Shown one piece after another: positions 8,446 through 18,181 of a stretch of DNA of 64,000 bases. Positions within the stretch are counted from its first letter, which is position 1. The number at the start of each line of letters is the position of its first letter. Source of the stretch: Dyella sp. C9 (GTDB taxonomy: Bacteria > Pseudomonadota > Gammaproteobacteria > Xanthomonadales > Rhodanobacteraceae); NCBI RefSeq assembly GCF_003332825.1, contig NZ_QIRF01000002.1:1-64000 (forward strand), written 5' to 3'. Below the pieces are notes generated by a model. The model ran no database searches and was not told the origin of the DNA. It was given only the letters and a program-made list of their open reading frames with translations. Both the position numbers and the translations under genes were made by a program.

Positions 8446-10419
8446 ATGTCCAACCGCATGATACGGGCCCTGCTGCCCGCAGCCTGCCTCGTGCTACCCA
8501 TGGCAGCACTGGCCACCGACCTCATCCCGGTCGAGGACTTTGCCAGGCACGCCACGACCTCTCATCCGAGCCTTTCGCCCGACGGCAAGTACCTGGCCGT
8601 GCGCGTGGACGACAACGAGGCCAAGACCCACGCGCTGGTGATCTATGCCACGAACGACATGGAGACGCCTGTCAGCATGCTCCGCATGCCCAAGTACGAT
8701 CTGCCGCTGGGCATCACCTGGGTATCACCGACCCGGCTCGTGGTAGCCAAGGGGCAGCAGCACGGCACGCTCGATACACCGGCCTTCTATGGCGAGCTGC
8801 TGGCCACCGACGTGGACGGCAAGCATCAGGATTACCTGTACGGCTATGACGTGGCCGGCACGCGCTCGGCCACCCGCAGCACGGACAAGGGTTGGGGCTA
8901 TGTAGTTGGCAAGCCCGAGCTGGCCAACGGCCACTTCTACATGAGCGCCGAATCGTGGGACAGCCGCGGCAAGTACTCGCTGTACGACGTCGATGCGGTG
9001 AAGAACACCCGCCGGCTGATCGGCGACATCAGCGAATCGGGCATGGATTTCATGATAGGCGCCGATGGGCTGCCGCATTTTGCCTATGGCAGCAACGACA
9101 ACTACGACTACCTGGTGTTCCATCGCGAGGGCAACGGCTGGGCCAAACTCTCTCCCCAGCAGATCGGCCACAGCTTTGTCCCCATCTCCTACACGCCCGA
9201 CAAGCAGCGCATCTACGCCTACTACAACGCAGGCAACGGCCCGAGCGCGCTGGTGGAGCAAGACGAGGCCGGCGGCAACCGCATCGTGCTGGCCAAGGCC
9301 GATTTTGGCAGCGTCGGCGACATCCAGTGGACGGCGCCACCCAGCCAGCCGTTCGCCACGATACCCGCTACCGGCCAGCCGAAGGTCACCTACATCAATC
9401 CCGACCTGCCGGCCGCCAAGCTGCACATGGCGCTGAGCCAGAAGTTTCCCGGCAGCTACGTCAACTTCCTGAGCTTCAGCAATGACGGCAGCGTCCTGCT
9501 GTTCTCCGTTTCCAGCGACCGTGACCCCGGCACCTACTACCTGATCGACACCCACCAGTACAAACTGCGGAAGCTGTTCGCGGCGGCCCCCTGGATCGAT
9601 CCGGCGCGGATGGCCGAGCGCCGTCCCGTGCGCTTCAAGGCCAGCGACGGCACCGAACTGGAGGCCATCCTGACCCTGCCACCCGGCGGCAACGAAACCA
9701 ACCTGCCCATGGTGCTGCTGCCGCACGGCGGCCCGCACTTCGTCCAGGACGAATGGTTCTATGACGATGATGCGCAGTTCCTCGCCAACCGGGGCTACCT
9801 GGTGCTCCAAGTCAACTATCGCGGCTCGTCCGGCCGCGGCCGGGAATTCACCGAGGCGGGCTACCTGGAATGGGGCAAGCGCATCCAGCAGGACCTGATC
9901 GATGGCGTGCACTGGGCGATCGACCAGCAATATGCCAATCCAGGGCGCATTTGCGTATATGGCGCCAGTTTTGGTGGCTATTCGGCGATGATGACCACCA
10001 TCCGCGCACCGGGCCTGTTCAAGTGTGCCGCCGGTTACGCCGGCGTCTACGACCTGGCGATGATGTACGACAAGGGTGACACGGGTGAACAGAAATCCGG
10101 CCGCAGCTATCTGAAAACCGTGATCGGCAAGGATGCGGCCGACCTGGCAGCGAATTCCCCGACCAAGCTGGCCGGCAAGATCGGCGTGCCGGTATTGCTG
10201 GTGCACGGCGAAGACGACCAACGCGCGCCCTTCGCCCAGGCCAAGGCCATGCGCGCCGCGCTGGATGCGGCCCACCGACCCTACGAATGGATGTCCAGGC
10301 CGGGCGAAGGCCACGGCTTCTACAGCGAGAGGAACGTGGCGGCGTTCTACAACACGCTGGCCGACTTCCTCGACAAATACATCGGTGGCAGCTCCACACC
10401 ATCGCCCGCGGCGCCTTGA
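8446..10419 (+). CDS. Exported S9-family prolyl oligopeptidase-like peptidase
   Basis: Alpha/beta-hydrolase peptidase of the dipeptidyl-peptidase/acylaminoacyl-peptidase group, 657 residues, with an N-terminal signal peptide (MSNRMIRALLPA to ALATD), so periplasmic. An N-terminal beta-propeller region (about 30-400) is followed by the catalytic domain. Triad candidates are Ser508 in YGASFGGYS, Asp590 or 591 in HGEDDQR and His623 in GEGHGFY. ATG at 8446 follows AGGGGAG at good spacing; an in-frame upstream ATG at 8260 would put a long non-signal leader first. It stands alone and is followed by a hairpin. A role in scavenging peptides together with the downstream TonB receptor is only a guess. 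Confidence 0.92.
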   Translation: MSNRMIRALLPAACLVLPMAALATDLIPVEDFARHATTSHPSLSPDGKYLAVRVDDNEAKTHALVIYATNDMETPVSMLRMPKYDLPLGITWVSPTRLVVAKGQQHGTLDTPAFYGELLATDVDGKHQDYLYGYDVAGTRSATRSTDKGWGYVVGKPELANGHFYMSAESWDSRGKYSLYDVDAVKNTRRLIGDISESGMDFMIGADGLPHFAYGSNDNYDYLVFHREGNGWAKLSPQQIGHSFVPISYTPDKQRIYAYYNAGNGPSALVEQDEAGGNRIVLAKADFGSVGDIQWTAPPSQPFATIPATGQPKVTYINPDLPAAKLHMALSQKFPGSYVNFLSFSNDGSVLLFSVSSDRDPGTYYLIDTHQYKLRKLFAAAPWIDPARMAERRPVRFKASDGTELEAILTLPPGGNETNLPMVLLPHGGPHFVQDEWFYDDDAQFLANRGYLVLQVNYRGSSGRGREFTEAGYLEWGKRIQQDLIDGVHWAIDQQYANPGRICVYGASFGGYSAMMTTIRAPGLFKCAAGYAGVYDLAMMYDKGDTGEQKSGRSYLKTVIGKDAADLAANSPTKLAGKIGVPVLLVHGEDDQRAPFAQAKAMRAALDAAHRPYEWMSRPGEGHGFYSERNVAAFYNTLADFLDKYIGGSSTPSPAAP

Positions 10420-10431
10420 CTTCGCCCACAA

Positions 10432-10454
10432 GCCCGCGCTCACAACGCGCGGGC
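10432..10454 (+). terminator. Stem-loop after the S9 peptidase gene
   Basis: A perfect 8-bp GC-rich stem (10432-10439 with 10447-10454, 7-nt loop) begins 12 bp after the stop codon. Only a short T tract follows (gattt), so it may be a weak terminator or an mRNA 3'-end stabiliser. Confidence 0.45.
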
Positions 10455-10715
10455 GATTTCCCCCACCCGCACGCGAGACAACGCCCGGCATTCTCACGCG
10501 TGTGCGCGAATTCCCTACTTATCACCTGAACGTGGCAACCAGGTTGCACGCACCCGTCACTTTGTTTTAACTTCGGGGTTACATCGCCTGTCCCCCAAGC
10601 CTGGCGATGCCGCGGCATTCAGTCCCCTCCCCAGGGTCTGGCGTGCCTTCCCCATATCCAGATGACCAGCCCTTGCGCGCTGGCTGCTGGCTATTTTTTG
10701 TTCGGAGTTCCAACA
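10455..10715 (+). other. Upstream region of the TonB-receptor gene
   Basis: No open frame here is believable. The only structure I see is a 7-bp inverted repeat CATCGCC/GGCGATG (10582-10588 with 10603-10609) in the presumed 5' leader. A weak TTGCAC (10544-10549) followed at 18 bp by TAACTT could be a promoter, but neither box is convincing. This leader is where control of the large receptor gene should lie. Confidence 0.35.
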
Positions 10716-13601
10716 ATGAAGCAAAAGACACTGCTGGCGACTGCCATTGCCGCAGCGCTCGTGCTGCAGACGTGGTCGGTGGCCGCACAGGATGCTGCCC
10801 CCGCTCAGGCTGATCAGTCCTCGGCCAAGAGCCTCGAAACCGTTACGGTGACCGGTTCGCGCATTCGCAGCGTGGACGTGGAAACCTCGCAGCCCGTGTT
10901 CACCATGGATCGCGCCGCGATCCAGGCGACCGGTCTGACCAACGTCAATGACATCATCGCGCGTATGCCGTCGGCCGGTACTCCGGACATCACCCCGCAG
11001 GACACGCTGTCCTCGGGCGCTGACGTCGGCGGCCGCTACGTCAACATCCGCAACCTGGGCTCGGCACGTACGCTCGTCCTCGTCAACGGCCGTCGCTGGA
11101 GCACCAGCCTCACGGGCCTGACCGACCTGTCGACCATCCCGGTCTCGATGATCGAGCGCATCGACGTCCTCAAGGACGGCGCCTCGTCCATCTACGGCTC
11201 CGACGCCATCGGCGGCGTGGTCAACATCATCACCAAGGAAAAGTTCGACGGCGCCGAAGCCAACGTCTACTACGGCCAGAACGGCAAGGGCGACGGCACG
11301 ACCACGAACTACGACTTCACTTGGGGCCACAGCACCGAGAAGAACTCGATCATCGTCGGCGCGTCGTACCAGAACACCGACCCGATGTGGAACAGCGAGC
11401 GTAGCGAAACCGACTACGCGAACGGCCCGCGCCATCCGACCGATGGCTGGAGCGGCACCGGCCCCTACGGCCGCGTGATCGACCCGACCACCGGCGCGCA
11501 GTACGTGATCAACCACGGCTCGACCGATACGTCGAACCTGGCCAACTACCACCTGTACGACGGCACCAGCAACGCCGACAAGTACAACACGCAGAACGAC
11601 ATGACGTTCCGCGCCGGCTCGAAGCTGAAGAACCTGTTCCTGCAGGATCGCTACAAGCTGACCGACAACATCACCCTGCACGGCATGGCCAGCTACAGCA
11701 CGCGTGACACCTCGTCGCAGCTGGCAGGCTACCCGCTGTCCACCGGTGGCACCGGCGTGGAAATCAGCGGCGACAACGCCTACAACCCGTTCCCGGGTCA
11801 GGACGTCGCGTTCTACCGCCGCACGACCGAGCTGCCGCGTATCACCTGGGGCAACTCCAAGCTGGCTCACATCGACGTGGGTGCAGAGGGCTACTTCCAG
11901 TTCCTCGGCCACGACTGGAGCTGGGATGCGAACTACACCTACTCGCAGAACAAGATCCGCCAGATCGGTTCGGGCAACCTGAACCTGGTCAACCTGCAGA
12001 ACGCCCTTGGCCCGACGGAAACCATCAATGGTCAGGTCGTGTGCGCCAACGCTGCCGCGCGCGCCGCGGGTTGCGTGCCGTGGAACATCCTGGCCGGCCC
12101 GGGTGCTGCCTCGCAGCAGGTGCTGAACTACGTCAACTACATCGAAACCAACCGCCAGACCAGTTCGACCGACGACTACACCGCCAACGTGTCCGGCGGC
12201 CTGTTCGATCTGCCGGCCGGCACGGTCAACCTGGCCGTGGGCGTGGAGCACCGCGGCGAAAAGGGCAACTATCGCCCGGACGCCATGGTCGCCGCTGGCC
12301 TGACCACCGATCTGGCGGCACAGCCGACCAGCGGTGCGTACAACACCAACGAAGCGTACGCCGAGCTGGACGTGCCGCTGCTGCGTGACCTTCCGGGCGC
12401 CCAGGAGTTCGGCCTGAACATTGCCAGCCGCTACTCGCACTACAGCAACTTCGGCAGCACCACCAACAACAAGTACAGCTTCCGCTGGCGTCCGTTCGCT
12501 GACCTGCTGGTCCGCGGCACCTGGGCTCAGGGCTTCCGCGCACCGACCATCAGCGACCTGTACGGTGGCCCGGGCCAGAGCTTTGAGACCTTCCTGGATC
12601 CGTGCGACAGCAAGTACGGCGCCGCCGCGACCAGCACGTCCGTGGCCCAGCGCTGCGCCGCTGCCGGCGTGCCGGCCGGCTACCGTCAGGTGCAGGGCAC
12701 CTCCGGTGCACCGATCACCAGCAGCAACGGCAGCCAGACCCCGGTCGCCTTCATCTCGGGCTCCAACCCGAACCTGCAGCCGGAGCAGTCGATCACCCGT
12801 ACGCTGGGCCTGGTCTACAGCCCGCACCAGATCGACGGCCTGGACTTCACGCTCGACTACTACAACATCTACATCAAGAACATCATTTCGTCGGTCGATG
12901 CTCAGGACATCCTGAACTACTGCTACGTGCAGAACGATCCGACCTTCTGCAACCGCTTCACCCGCGCTGCCGCTGCTGACCCGACCACGGGCGTGGTGGC
13001 CGGCTCGGTCAACAACCTCAACGAGAGCCTGGCCAACCTGGGCACGCTGAAGACCGAAGGCTACGACATCGGTATCCACTACCGCCTGCCGGAAACCTCG
13101 TTCGGCCGCTTCCGCATCGCCTCGGACAGCACCTACCTGACCAAGTACGAGACGGTCAGCGGCCCAGGCGCCGTTGCTGAAGACACCGTGGGCTTCATGA
13201 ATGGCGAAGACGGCATGTACCGTCTGCGTTCGAACCTGCAGGTGGACTGGGATTACAAGCAGTTTGGTGCCAGCTGGACGGTGCGTTACTACGCCGGCCT
13301 GAAGGACATCTGCTACGACAACACCCCGGGCAACTACGTCGAGTGCTCGTCGCCGAACTACACCAACCCCTGGTGGGGCACCTTTGGCATGAGCCAGAAG
13401 GGCTCGGTGGCGTTCAACGACGCGCAGTTCCGCTACACGGCTCCGTGGAAGGGCGTGTTCACCGTTGGCGTGAACAACATCTTCAACAAGAAGGGTCCGT
13501 ACTACTACTCGGTGACCACCTCGGGTACCGGCAGCTCGCCGTACAACCCGGCGTTCGACATCGACCGTTACTGGTACGTGTCGTACAACCAGAAGTTCTA
13601 A
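10716..13601 (+). CDS. TonB-dependent outer-membrane receptor
   Basis: Outer-membrane 22-stranded barrel with plug domain that imports a substrate using TonB/ExbBD energy; 961 residues. It starts [15 protein letters not shown] with a signal peptide cleaved near VAAQD. The TonB box (ETVTVTG) follows at about residue 45, then the plug (about 60-180, with [15 protein letters not shown] and [16 protein letters not shown]). The C-terminus ends in aromatic Phe (YNQKF), as expected for BAM-assembled barrels. Several Cys pairs lie in the C-terminal half. The substrate is not readable from sequence; relatives often take up peptides or glycans. ATG at 10716 follows CGGAG. It is single-gene, closed by a strong terminator. 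Confidence 0.94.
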   Translation: MKQKTLLATAIAAALVLQTWSVAAQDAAPAQADQSSAKSLETVTVTGSRIRSVDVETSQPVFTMDRAAIQATGLTNVNDIIARMPSAGTPDITPQDTLSSGADVGGRYVNIRNLGSARTLVLVNGRRWSTSLTGLTDLSTIPVSMIERIDVLKDGASSIYGSDAIGGVVNIITKEKFDGAEANVYYGQNGKGDGTTTNYDFTWGHSTEKNSIIVGASYQNTDPMWNSERSETDYANGPRHPTDGWSGTGPYGRVIDPTTGAQYVINHGSTDTSNLANYHLYDGTSNADKYNTQNDMTFRAGSKLKNLFLQDRYKLTDNITLHGMASYSTRDTSSQLAGYPLSTGGTGVEISGDNAYNPFPGQDVAFYRRTTELPRITWGNSKLAHIDVGAEGYFQFLGHDWSWDANYTYSQNKIRQIGSGNLNLVNLQNALGPTETINGQVVCANAAARAAGCVPWNILAGPGAASQQVLNYVNYIETNRQTSSTDDYTANVSGGLFDLPAGTVNLAVGVEHRGEKGNYRPDAMVAAGLTTDLAAQPTSGAYNTNEAYAELDVPLLRDLPGAQEFGLNIASRYSHYSNFGSTTNNKYSFRWRPFADLLVRGTWAQGFRAPTISDLYGGPGQSFETFLDPCDSKYGAAATSTSVAQRCAAAGVPAGYRQVQGTSGAPITSSNGSQTPVAFISGSNPNLQPEQSITRTLGLVYSPHQIDGLDFTLDYYNIYIKNIISSVDAQDILNYCYVQNDPTFCNRFTRAAAADPTTGVVAGSVNNLNESLANLGTLKTEGYDIGIHYRLPETSFGRFRIASDSTYLTKYETVSGPGAVAEDTVGFMNGEDGMYRLRSNLQVDWDYKQFGASWTVRYYAGLKDICYDNTPGNYVECSSPNYTNPWWGTFGMSQKGSVAFNDAQFRYTAPWKGVFTVGVNNIFNKKGPYYYSVTTSGTGSSPYNPAFDIDRYWYVSYNQKF

Positions 13602-13627
13602 GCTCGCGAGAGTTTGAACGATGGATG

Positions 13628-13656
13628 GAGCGGGCCTTCGGGCCCGCTCTTTTTTT
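13628..13656 (+). terminator. Rho-independent terminator after the TonB receptor
   Basis: Perfect 9-bp stem GAGCGGGCC/GGCCCGCTC closed by an exceptionally stable TTCG tetraloop and followed by seven T. It is 26 bp downstream of the receptor stop codon. Confidence 0.95.
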
Positions 13657-13704
13657 GTGCATCCGCCACGACGCGCAAGGTCTGCTCACACGCCGACATG
13701 CCCC

Positions 13705-13728
13705 GTAGGAGCGCACGCCGTGCGCGAC
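13705..13728 (+). repeat. REP-like palindrome, copy 1
   Basis: Imperfect palindrome with core TAGGAGCGCAC, three bases, then GTGCGCGA. The same motif in inverted orientation lies at 15920-15942, so the two copies bracket the lemA-TPM genes. Such TAGGAGCGCAC elements resemble REP sequences scattered between genes in Pseudomonas and Xanthomonadales. No RAYT transposase gene is in the window. Confidence 0.65.
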
Positions 13729-13762
13729 CCACTCCACCCCAGCCAGAACGCCAGCACCGACC

Positions 13763-14266
13763 TTAAAGCAGCACCGGCCGATCCGGCAGCTCGTCCGGCT
13801 GCGCCTTGTCGTTGCCGGGGAAGTGCCGCTTGAGCAAGGCGTGCGCTTCGGCGATGCCCTCCAGGCAGCCGTCGCGCCACTCCCCTTGCCCGAAACGGAC
13901 CAGCATGTGGTCGCGGATCGCGTCCCATTCGTCCTGGGTCACCGCAGCGGCGATGCCGCGGTCGGCGATGATCACCACGCGGTGCTCGGCCATCAGCACG
14001 TAGAACAGCACGCCGCTGTTGTGCTGGGTATCCCAGACGTGGAGCTGGGCAAACACGTGCTGGGCGCGGCGACGGGCATCGAGGCCATCCAGTACTGCAC
14101 CGGGCGACAAGCGCGACTCGATGGCGAAACAGATCTCGCCCCGGTGCTCACGCTCGCCACGGGCAATCGCCGTCGTCATCTCGTCGAGCAGGCTGGAAGG
14201 AAAGCGGCGACGCAGTTGGAACCAGCCATCGAACAGGTTCATCAACAGCCGTTGCATGCGCGCCAT
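13763..14266 (-). CDS. TPM-domain protein (TLP18.3/Psb32/MOLO-1 family), cytosolic
   Basis: A 167-residue protein without a signal peptide. The sequence (RGEICFAIESRLSP, AQHVFAQLHVWDT, NSGVLFYVLMAEHRVVIIADRGI, WDAIRDHM) fits the TPM domain, the second such protein in this operon. The family's biochemical role is unsettled; an acid-phosphatase activity is known only for plant and a few bacterial members. ATG at 14266 follows GGGAG at proper spacing and begins 1 bp before the preceding gene's stop codon would end, so translation is likely coupled. Last gene of lemA-TPM-TPM. Confidence 0.85.
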   Translation of the reverse strand: MARMQRLLMNLFDGWFQLRRRFPSSLLDEMTTAIARGEREHRGEICFAIESRLSPGAVLDGLDARRRAQHVFAQLHVWDTQHNSGVLFYVLMAEHRVVIIADRGIAAAVTQDEWDAIRDHMLVRFGQGEWRDGCLEGIAEAHALLKRHFPGNDKAQPDELPDRPVLL

Positions 14267-14267
14267 G

Positions 14268-15170
14268 TCACCAACTCCCTGATGAACCACCGCCACCAAA
14301 ACTGCCACCGCCGCCGCTGAAGCCGCCACCACCAAACCCGCCGCCACCGCGGCCGCCGAAGCCGCCGCCGCCCCAGCCACCAAAACCGCCACCACCCCAG
14401 CCGCCGCCGCCGATGGAACGGCCTGCGCCGGACGGCAGCAGCATCAACAGGCCTCCGATCAAGGCACCGGCGATGCCGGCGCCGATCGAGGCCGCCAGCA
14501 GCCACAACAGCCCGCCGGTGATCGCCGCACCCAGGGGCGTACGCAGCCACACGGCGGAGCGGCCGAAGATGCCGCGCAGGAAGAACGCCACGAACACGCC
14601 GATCAACAACATGTGGCCGAAATCCGTGCCCTGCCGTTCGGGGTTGCCACTCTCCACCGGCGGAGGCAATGCTTCGCCATTCACCAGCTGGGTAAGCGCG
14701 CCCACCGCATCGCTGATGCCGCCGAAGTAATCATTGGTACGGAACTTGGGCGCGATGTACTCGCGGATGATGCGCGCCGTGGCGGCGTCGGGCACGGCGC
14801 CTTCAAGGCCATAGCCCACTTCGATACGCACGCGGCGGTCATTCTTGGCCACCAGCAACAGCAGGCCATCGTCGGTGCCCTTGCGGCCGATCTTGTTGGC
14901 TTCGGCCACGGCCAGCGAATATTCCGCGATGTCTTCGGGCTGGGTGGTCGGCACCATCAGCACCACCAACTGCGCGCCCTTGCTCTTCTCCAGCCCCGTG
15001 AGCTGGGCATCGAGCTGGTCGACCTGCTGCGGGGTCAGCGTACCGGTCAGGTCGGTGACGTGGCGTGTCAGCTGCGGCACGGCGGGCGTGCCCGCATCCT
15101 GGGCGTGCAGCAGGGCCAGCGGCAGCAAGGCTGCCACCAGCACCAGCAGCAGGCGCGACAAGCGCCGCAT
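14268..15170 (-). CDS. Exported TPM-domain membrane protein with glycine-rich tail (YgcG-like)
   Basis: 300 residues. It has an N-terminal signal peptide (RLSRLLLVLVAALLPLALLHAQ), a periplasmic TPM domain (about 35-165, with LDAQLTGLEKSKGAQLVVLMVPTT and DDGLLLLVAKNDRRVRIEVGYGLEG), two membrane segments (about 195-255), and a C-terminal low-complexity tail made of GGGGFGG-type repeats ending GSW. This is the typical partner of LemA. ATG at 15170 follows AAGGTG and lies 4 bp after the lemA stop codon. Function is unknown beyond a proposed envelope role. Confidence 0.88.
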   Translation of the reverse strand: MRRLSRLLLVLVAALLPLALLHAQDAGTPAVPQLTRHVTDLTGTLTPQQVDQLDAQLTGLEKSKGAQLVVLMVPTTQPEDIAEYSLAVAEANKIGRKGTDDGLLLLVAKNDRRVRIEVGYGLEGAVPDAATARIIREYIAPKFRTNDYFGGISDAVGALTQLVNGEALPPPVESGNPERQGTDFGHMLLIGVFVAFFLRGIFGRSAVWLRTPLGAAITGGLLWLLAASIGAGIAGALIGGLLMLLPSGAGRSIGGGGWGGGGFGGWGGGGFGGRGGGGFGGGGFSGGGGSFGGGGSSGSW

Positions 15171-15174
15171 CACC

Positions 15175-15795
15175 TTAGTGTGCCGAGGCTGAGGGAGCAG
15201 GCGCACCGGTGCCGAAGTCCACCGTCGGCGCCGTGGAGATCGCCTTCTCGTTCTCGACCGAGAAGTTCGGCTTCACCTGGTAGCCGAACATCTTGGCCGT
15301 GAGGTTGTTGGGGAAGCTTCGGATCAGCGTGTTGTACTGCTGTACCGCCTGCACGTAGCGGTTGCGCGCCACGGTGATGCGGTTCTCGGTGCCCTCCAGC
15401 TGCGCCTGCAGGTTCTGGAACAGGCCGTCGGCCTTCAGCTGGGGATAGTTCTCGCTCACCACCATCAGCCGCGAGAGCGCGCTGGACAGCTCGCCCTGCG
15501 CCGCCTGGAACTGCTGCAGCTTCTGGGCATCATTGAGGTCGTCCGTGCTGAGCTTCACGCTGCCCACGCGGGCACGGGCATTGGTCACCTCGGTCAGCAC
15601 CTTTTCCTCGTGCTGGGCATAGCCCTTCACCGTATTGACCAGGTTGGGCACCAGGTCGGCGCGCCGCTGATACTGGTTGAGCACTTCGGACCAGGCCGCC
15701 TTGACCGCCTCGTCCTGGCGCTGGATGGCGTTGTAACCGCAGCCCGAGAGGCCGGCGACCACCAGCAGCAATGCAAGGACACGAAGAAGTTTCAT
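15175..15795 (-). CDS. lemA: LemA family lipoprotein
   Basis: 206-residue LemA protein of mostly alpha-helical coiled-coil fold. The N-terminus MKLLRVLALLLVVAGLSGC has a lipobox (LSGC), so it is an Lgt substrate anchored in the envelope. Conserved LemA motifs YNAIQRQDEAVKAAWSEV, RRADLVPNLV and ARNRYVQAVQQYN are visible. It is first of three tightly packed genes with two TPM-domain proteins, a widespread association whose function is unknown. GGAG lies 9 bp before the ATG. Confidence 0.93.
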   Translation of the reverse strand: MKLLRVLALLLVVAGLSGCGYNAIQRQDEAVKAAWSEVLNQYQRRADLVPNLVNTVKGYAQHEEKVLTEVTNARARVGSVKLSTDDLNDAQKLQQFQAAQGELSSALSRLMVVSENYPQLKADGLFQNLQAQLEGTENRITVARNRYVQAVQQYNTLIRSFPNNLTAKMFGYQVKPNFSVENEKAISTAPTVDFGTGAPAPSASAH

Positions 15796-15919
15796 GGGGG
15801 TGCTCCAATCCTATGGAGACACCATTGCAGCATTCCCCCGTGACCGGCGCAATCTTGCGATCGCCGAACCGCGAAAGCCCATCCCGCGGGCGACAAGCCT
15901 ATGGAGCCACCGGGCCGGA

Positions 15920-15942
15920 ATCGCGCACAGGGTGCGCTCCTA
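15920..15942 (-). repeat. REP-like palindrome, copy 2 (inverted)
   Basis: On the minus strand this reads TAGGAGCGCAC, CCT, GTGCGCGA, the same motif as at 13705-13728 but in the opposite orientation. It lies in the 162-bp gap between lemA and dgkA. Confidence 0.65.
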
Positions 15943-15957
15943 GAAACAGGGGGCGAA

Positions 15958-16329
15958 TCAGGCCCAGTGGGGCCACAGGATCAGGACCCAGCTCAGCGCG
16001 GTCAGCATCAGCAGGAGGAACACCGCCGCCGAGCCCATGTCCTTGGCGCGCCCCGCCAGTTCGCTGAACTCGGGGCTCACCTTGTCCACCACCGCCTCCA
16101 CCGCCGAATTGAGCAGTTCGGCCGAAAGCACCAGCACCGGGGGCACGATCAGGGCGATCTTTTCAAGGGCCCCGTTGCCCAGCCACAGGCCCAGTGGCAC
16201 CAGCACCACGGCCAGGCATACTTCCAGCCTGAACGAGGCCTCGTGGCGCCAACCCGCCCGCAGCCCCTTCATGGACCACTTGAAGGCGTTCCAGATTTGG
16301 CGAGGCCCGCGGAATCCGGTGGCGGCCAT
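15958..16329 (-). CDS. dgkA: Diacylglycerol kinase (prokaryotic, DgkA)
   Basis: Small integral-membrane kinase that phosphorylates diacylglycerol released by osmoregulated-glucan or LPS modification, returning it to phospholipid synthesis. 123 residues with an amphipathic N-terminal helix and three membrane segments. The family signature around ELLNSAVEAVVDKVSPEFSELAGRAKDMGSA contains the catalytic Glu and metal-binding residues (long stretch seen at about residues 70-100). ATG at 16329 is chosen because GAGGAAG precedes it; frames further upstream run through the divergent promoter region. Confidence 0.94.
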   Translation of the reverse strand: MAATGFRGPRQIWNAFKWSMKGLRAGWRHEASFRLEVCLAVVLVPLGLWLGNGALEKIALIVPPVLVLSAELLNSAVEAVVDKVSPEFSELAGRAKDMGSAAVFLLLMLTALSWVLILWPHWA

Positions 16330-16557
16330 GTGTCTTCCTCGTCGGCGAACGGCGCAGCGGTGCCCGCAAACGGCGGACACAAGGCCGTAATGATGCCACA
16401 GCGCCCCCTTCCCGCCGAGCGCAGATTCCTGCGTGCGGCACCGCAACGTCACCTGAATGACGAATGGGTTACCCTTGCGCCCTTTGTGACCCGGCTCCGG
16501 GTTACGCGAGCCGGCCGCGCCAGCGGCCGTTGTTTGAACCGCAGTACGGACAATCGA
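16330..16557. promoter_or_regulatory. Divergent intergenic region dgkA / POT transporter
   Basis: A 228-bp divergent control region. Two GC-rich inverted repeats lie near the transporter side: GTGACCCGG/CGGGTTAC (about 16485-16505) and GGCCGC/GCGGCC (about 16513-16528). I see no clear operator family or strong promoter boxes. Confidence 0.35.
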
Positions 16558-18090
16558 ATGGCAATCCAGAATCCACCGGTCTCCCAGACCAGGTCGTTCT
16601 ACACGGTCTTCCTGATCGAGATGTGGGAGCGCTTCGGCTTCTACGGCATGCAGGTGCTCATGGTCACCTACATGATGAAGAAGCTGGGCTTCATCGACAC
16701 CAAGGCCAACCTGGTCTGGGGCGCCGCGGCCGCGCTGATCTACGCCACGCCCGCCATCGGTGGCTGGGTCGGCGACAAGCTGATCGGTACCCGCCGCACC
16801 ATGCTCACCGGCGCCGTGGTGCTCGCGCTGGGCTACACCATGCTGTGGATCCCGTCCAACAACCCCACGCTGCTGTACTCCGCGCTGGGCGTGATCATCG
16901 TCGGCAACGGCTTCTTCAAGCCCAACGCCGGCAACCTAGTGCGCAAGATCTACGAAGGCGACGACGTGCGCATCGACAGCGCATTCACCATCTACTACAT
17001 GGCGGTGAATGTCGGCTCGATGGTCTCGATGACGGCCACGCCGTGGATCCGCGACTACGTGGGCCAGCACTACGGCGACGCCATGGGTTGGCATACCGCA
17101 TTCGGCGCCTGCGCCGTGGGCCTGGTGCTCGGCCTGATCAACTACTCCTTCATGCGCCGCACGCTGGCCCACATCGGCTCGCCCGCCGATGAGCAGCCGG
17201 TGGCGGCCAGCCGCGTGCTGGCCCTCGTCGGCGCCTCGCTGGTACTGGTGGTGGTGGCGGCCTTCATCCTGCAGAGCCTGCTGGCCGCCAAGATCTGCGT
17301 CTATCTCGCAGGCCTGGTGATCCTGTGCATCTTCGCGCACCTGATCCGCAATGCCGAGAAGAGCGAGCGCTCCGGCCTGATCGCCGCGCTGGTGCTCACG
17401 GTGCAGACCATCTTCTTCTTCATCTTCTATGCGCAGATGGCCACCTCGCTGAACCTGTTCGCGCAGAAGAACGTGAACCTGTCGTTCGACGTGTTCGGCG
17501 TCCACCTGTTCAACTGGATTCCCGAGCAGTACCAGAACCTCAATGCGATCTGGATCGTGATCCTGAGCCCGGTGCTGGTGATCATCTACAACACGCTCGG
17601 TCGCGTCGGCAAGGATCCCTCGGTGGCGGCCAAGTTCGCCCTCGGCTTTGCCGCGGTGGCGCTGGGCTTCTTCATGTATGGCTTCGGCGCGATGAGCGCG
17701 GTCGATGGCCAGGTGTCCTCCTGGACCATGGTGTGGGGCTACGGCTTTTACTCGCTGGGCGAGCTGCTGGTGAGCGGCCTGGGCCTGGCGATGATCGCCC
17801 GCTACGTGCCCGCCCGCATGGGTGGCTTCATGATGGGCGCCTACTACGTGGCCGTGGGCATCTCGCAGTACCTGGGCAGCGTGGTGGCCAACCTGGCCGC
17901 CATGCCGGAGAACATCTCCAGCCCGGTCGAATCGCTCAACATCTACGTGGGCCTGTTCAACAAGCTCGGCTTCGTGGGCATCGGCTGCACCGTCATCGCC
18001 GTGGTCATGCTGCCGCTTATGAACAAGCTGTCGCGCAGCCACGCCGACGCGCACACGCCGCTGCCGGCGGTGCACAGCGAAGAGGTCTGA
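16558..18090 (+). CDS. POT/PTR-family proton-coupled oligopeptide transporter
   Basis: Inner-membrane symporter of the major facilitator superfamily importing di- and tripeptides with protons. 510 residues, 12-14 membrane segments. The POT signature ExxERFxxYG is present as EMWERFGFYGM (residues 21-31), and the second signature is seen in GNGFFKPNAGNLVRKIY with FTIYYMAVNVGS. ATG at 16558 is chosen over upstream in-frame ATGs because the family motif starts just after it. It is followed by a perfect 13-bp hairpin. The nearby exported S9 and isoaspartyl peptidases could supply substrates, but that link is inference. Confidence 0.94.
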   Translation: MAIQNPPVSQTRSFYTVFLIEMWERFGFYGMQVLMVTYMMKKLGFIDTKANLVWGAAAALIYATPAIGGWVGDKLIGTRRTMLTGAVVLALGYTMLWIPSNNPTLLYSALGVIIVGNGFFKPNAGNLVRKIYEGDDVRIDSAFTIYYMAVNVGSMVSMTATPWIRDYVGQHYGDAMGWHTAFGACAVGLVLGLINYSFMRRTLAHIGSPADEQPVAASRVLALVGASLVLVVVAAFILQSLLAAKICVYLAGLVILCIFAHLIRNAEKSERSGLIAALVLTVQTIFFFIFYAQMATSLNLFAQKNVNLSFDVFGVHLFNWIPEQYQNLNAIWIVILSPVLVIIYNTLGRVGKDPSVAAKFALGFAAVALGFFMYGFGAMSAVDGQVSSWTMVWGYGFYSLGELLVSGLGLAMIARYVPARMGGFMMGAYYVAVGISQYLGSVVANLAAMPENISSPVESLNIYVGLFNKLGFVGIGCTVIAVVMLPLMNKLSRSHADAHTPLPAVHSEEV

Positions 18091-18110
18091 GGCGCAACGC
18101 CTTGACCTTG

Positions 18111-18142
18111 GTGGCCATCCCGGCACGCACCGGGATGGCCAC
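18111..18142 (+). terminator. Perfect 13-bp stem-loop between the POT transporter and regB-like genes
   Basis: GTGGCCATCCCGG pairs exactly with CCGGGATGGCCAC around a 6-nt loop, starting 21 bp after the transporter stop. There is no T run, so it may be a Rho-dependent or mRNA-end structure, or an attenuator ahead of the kinase gene. Confidence 0.5.
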
Positions 18143-18181
18143 GCGCCGATTCGACACCGCGGCCCTCGCGGCGAAACCGGC

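Noticed and set aside
10557..13079. 840-codon open frame opposite the TonB receptor
   Set aside because: Antisense shadow with Arg/Val/Ala bias and no domain-like sequence; the plus-strand receptor is unambiguous.
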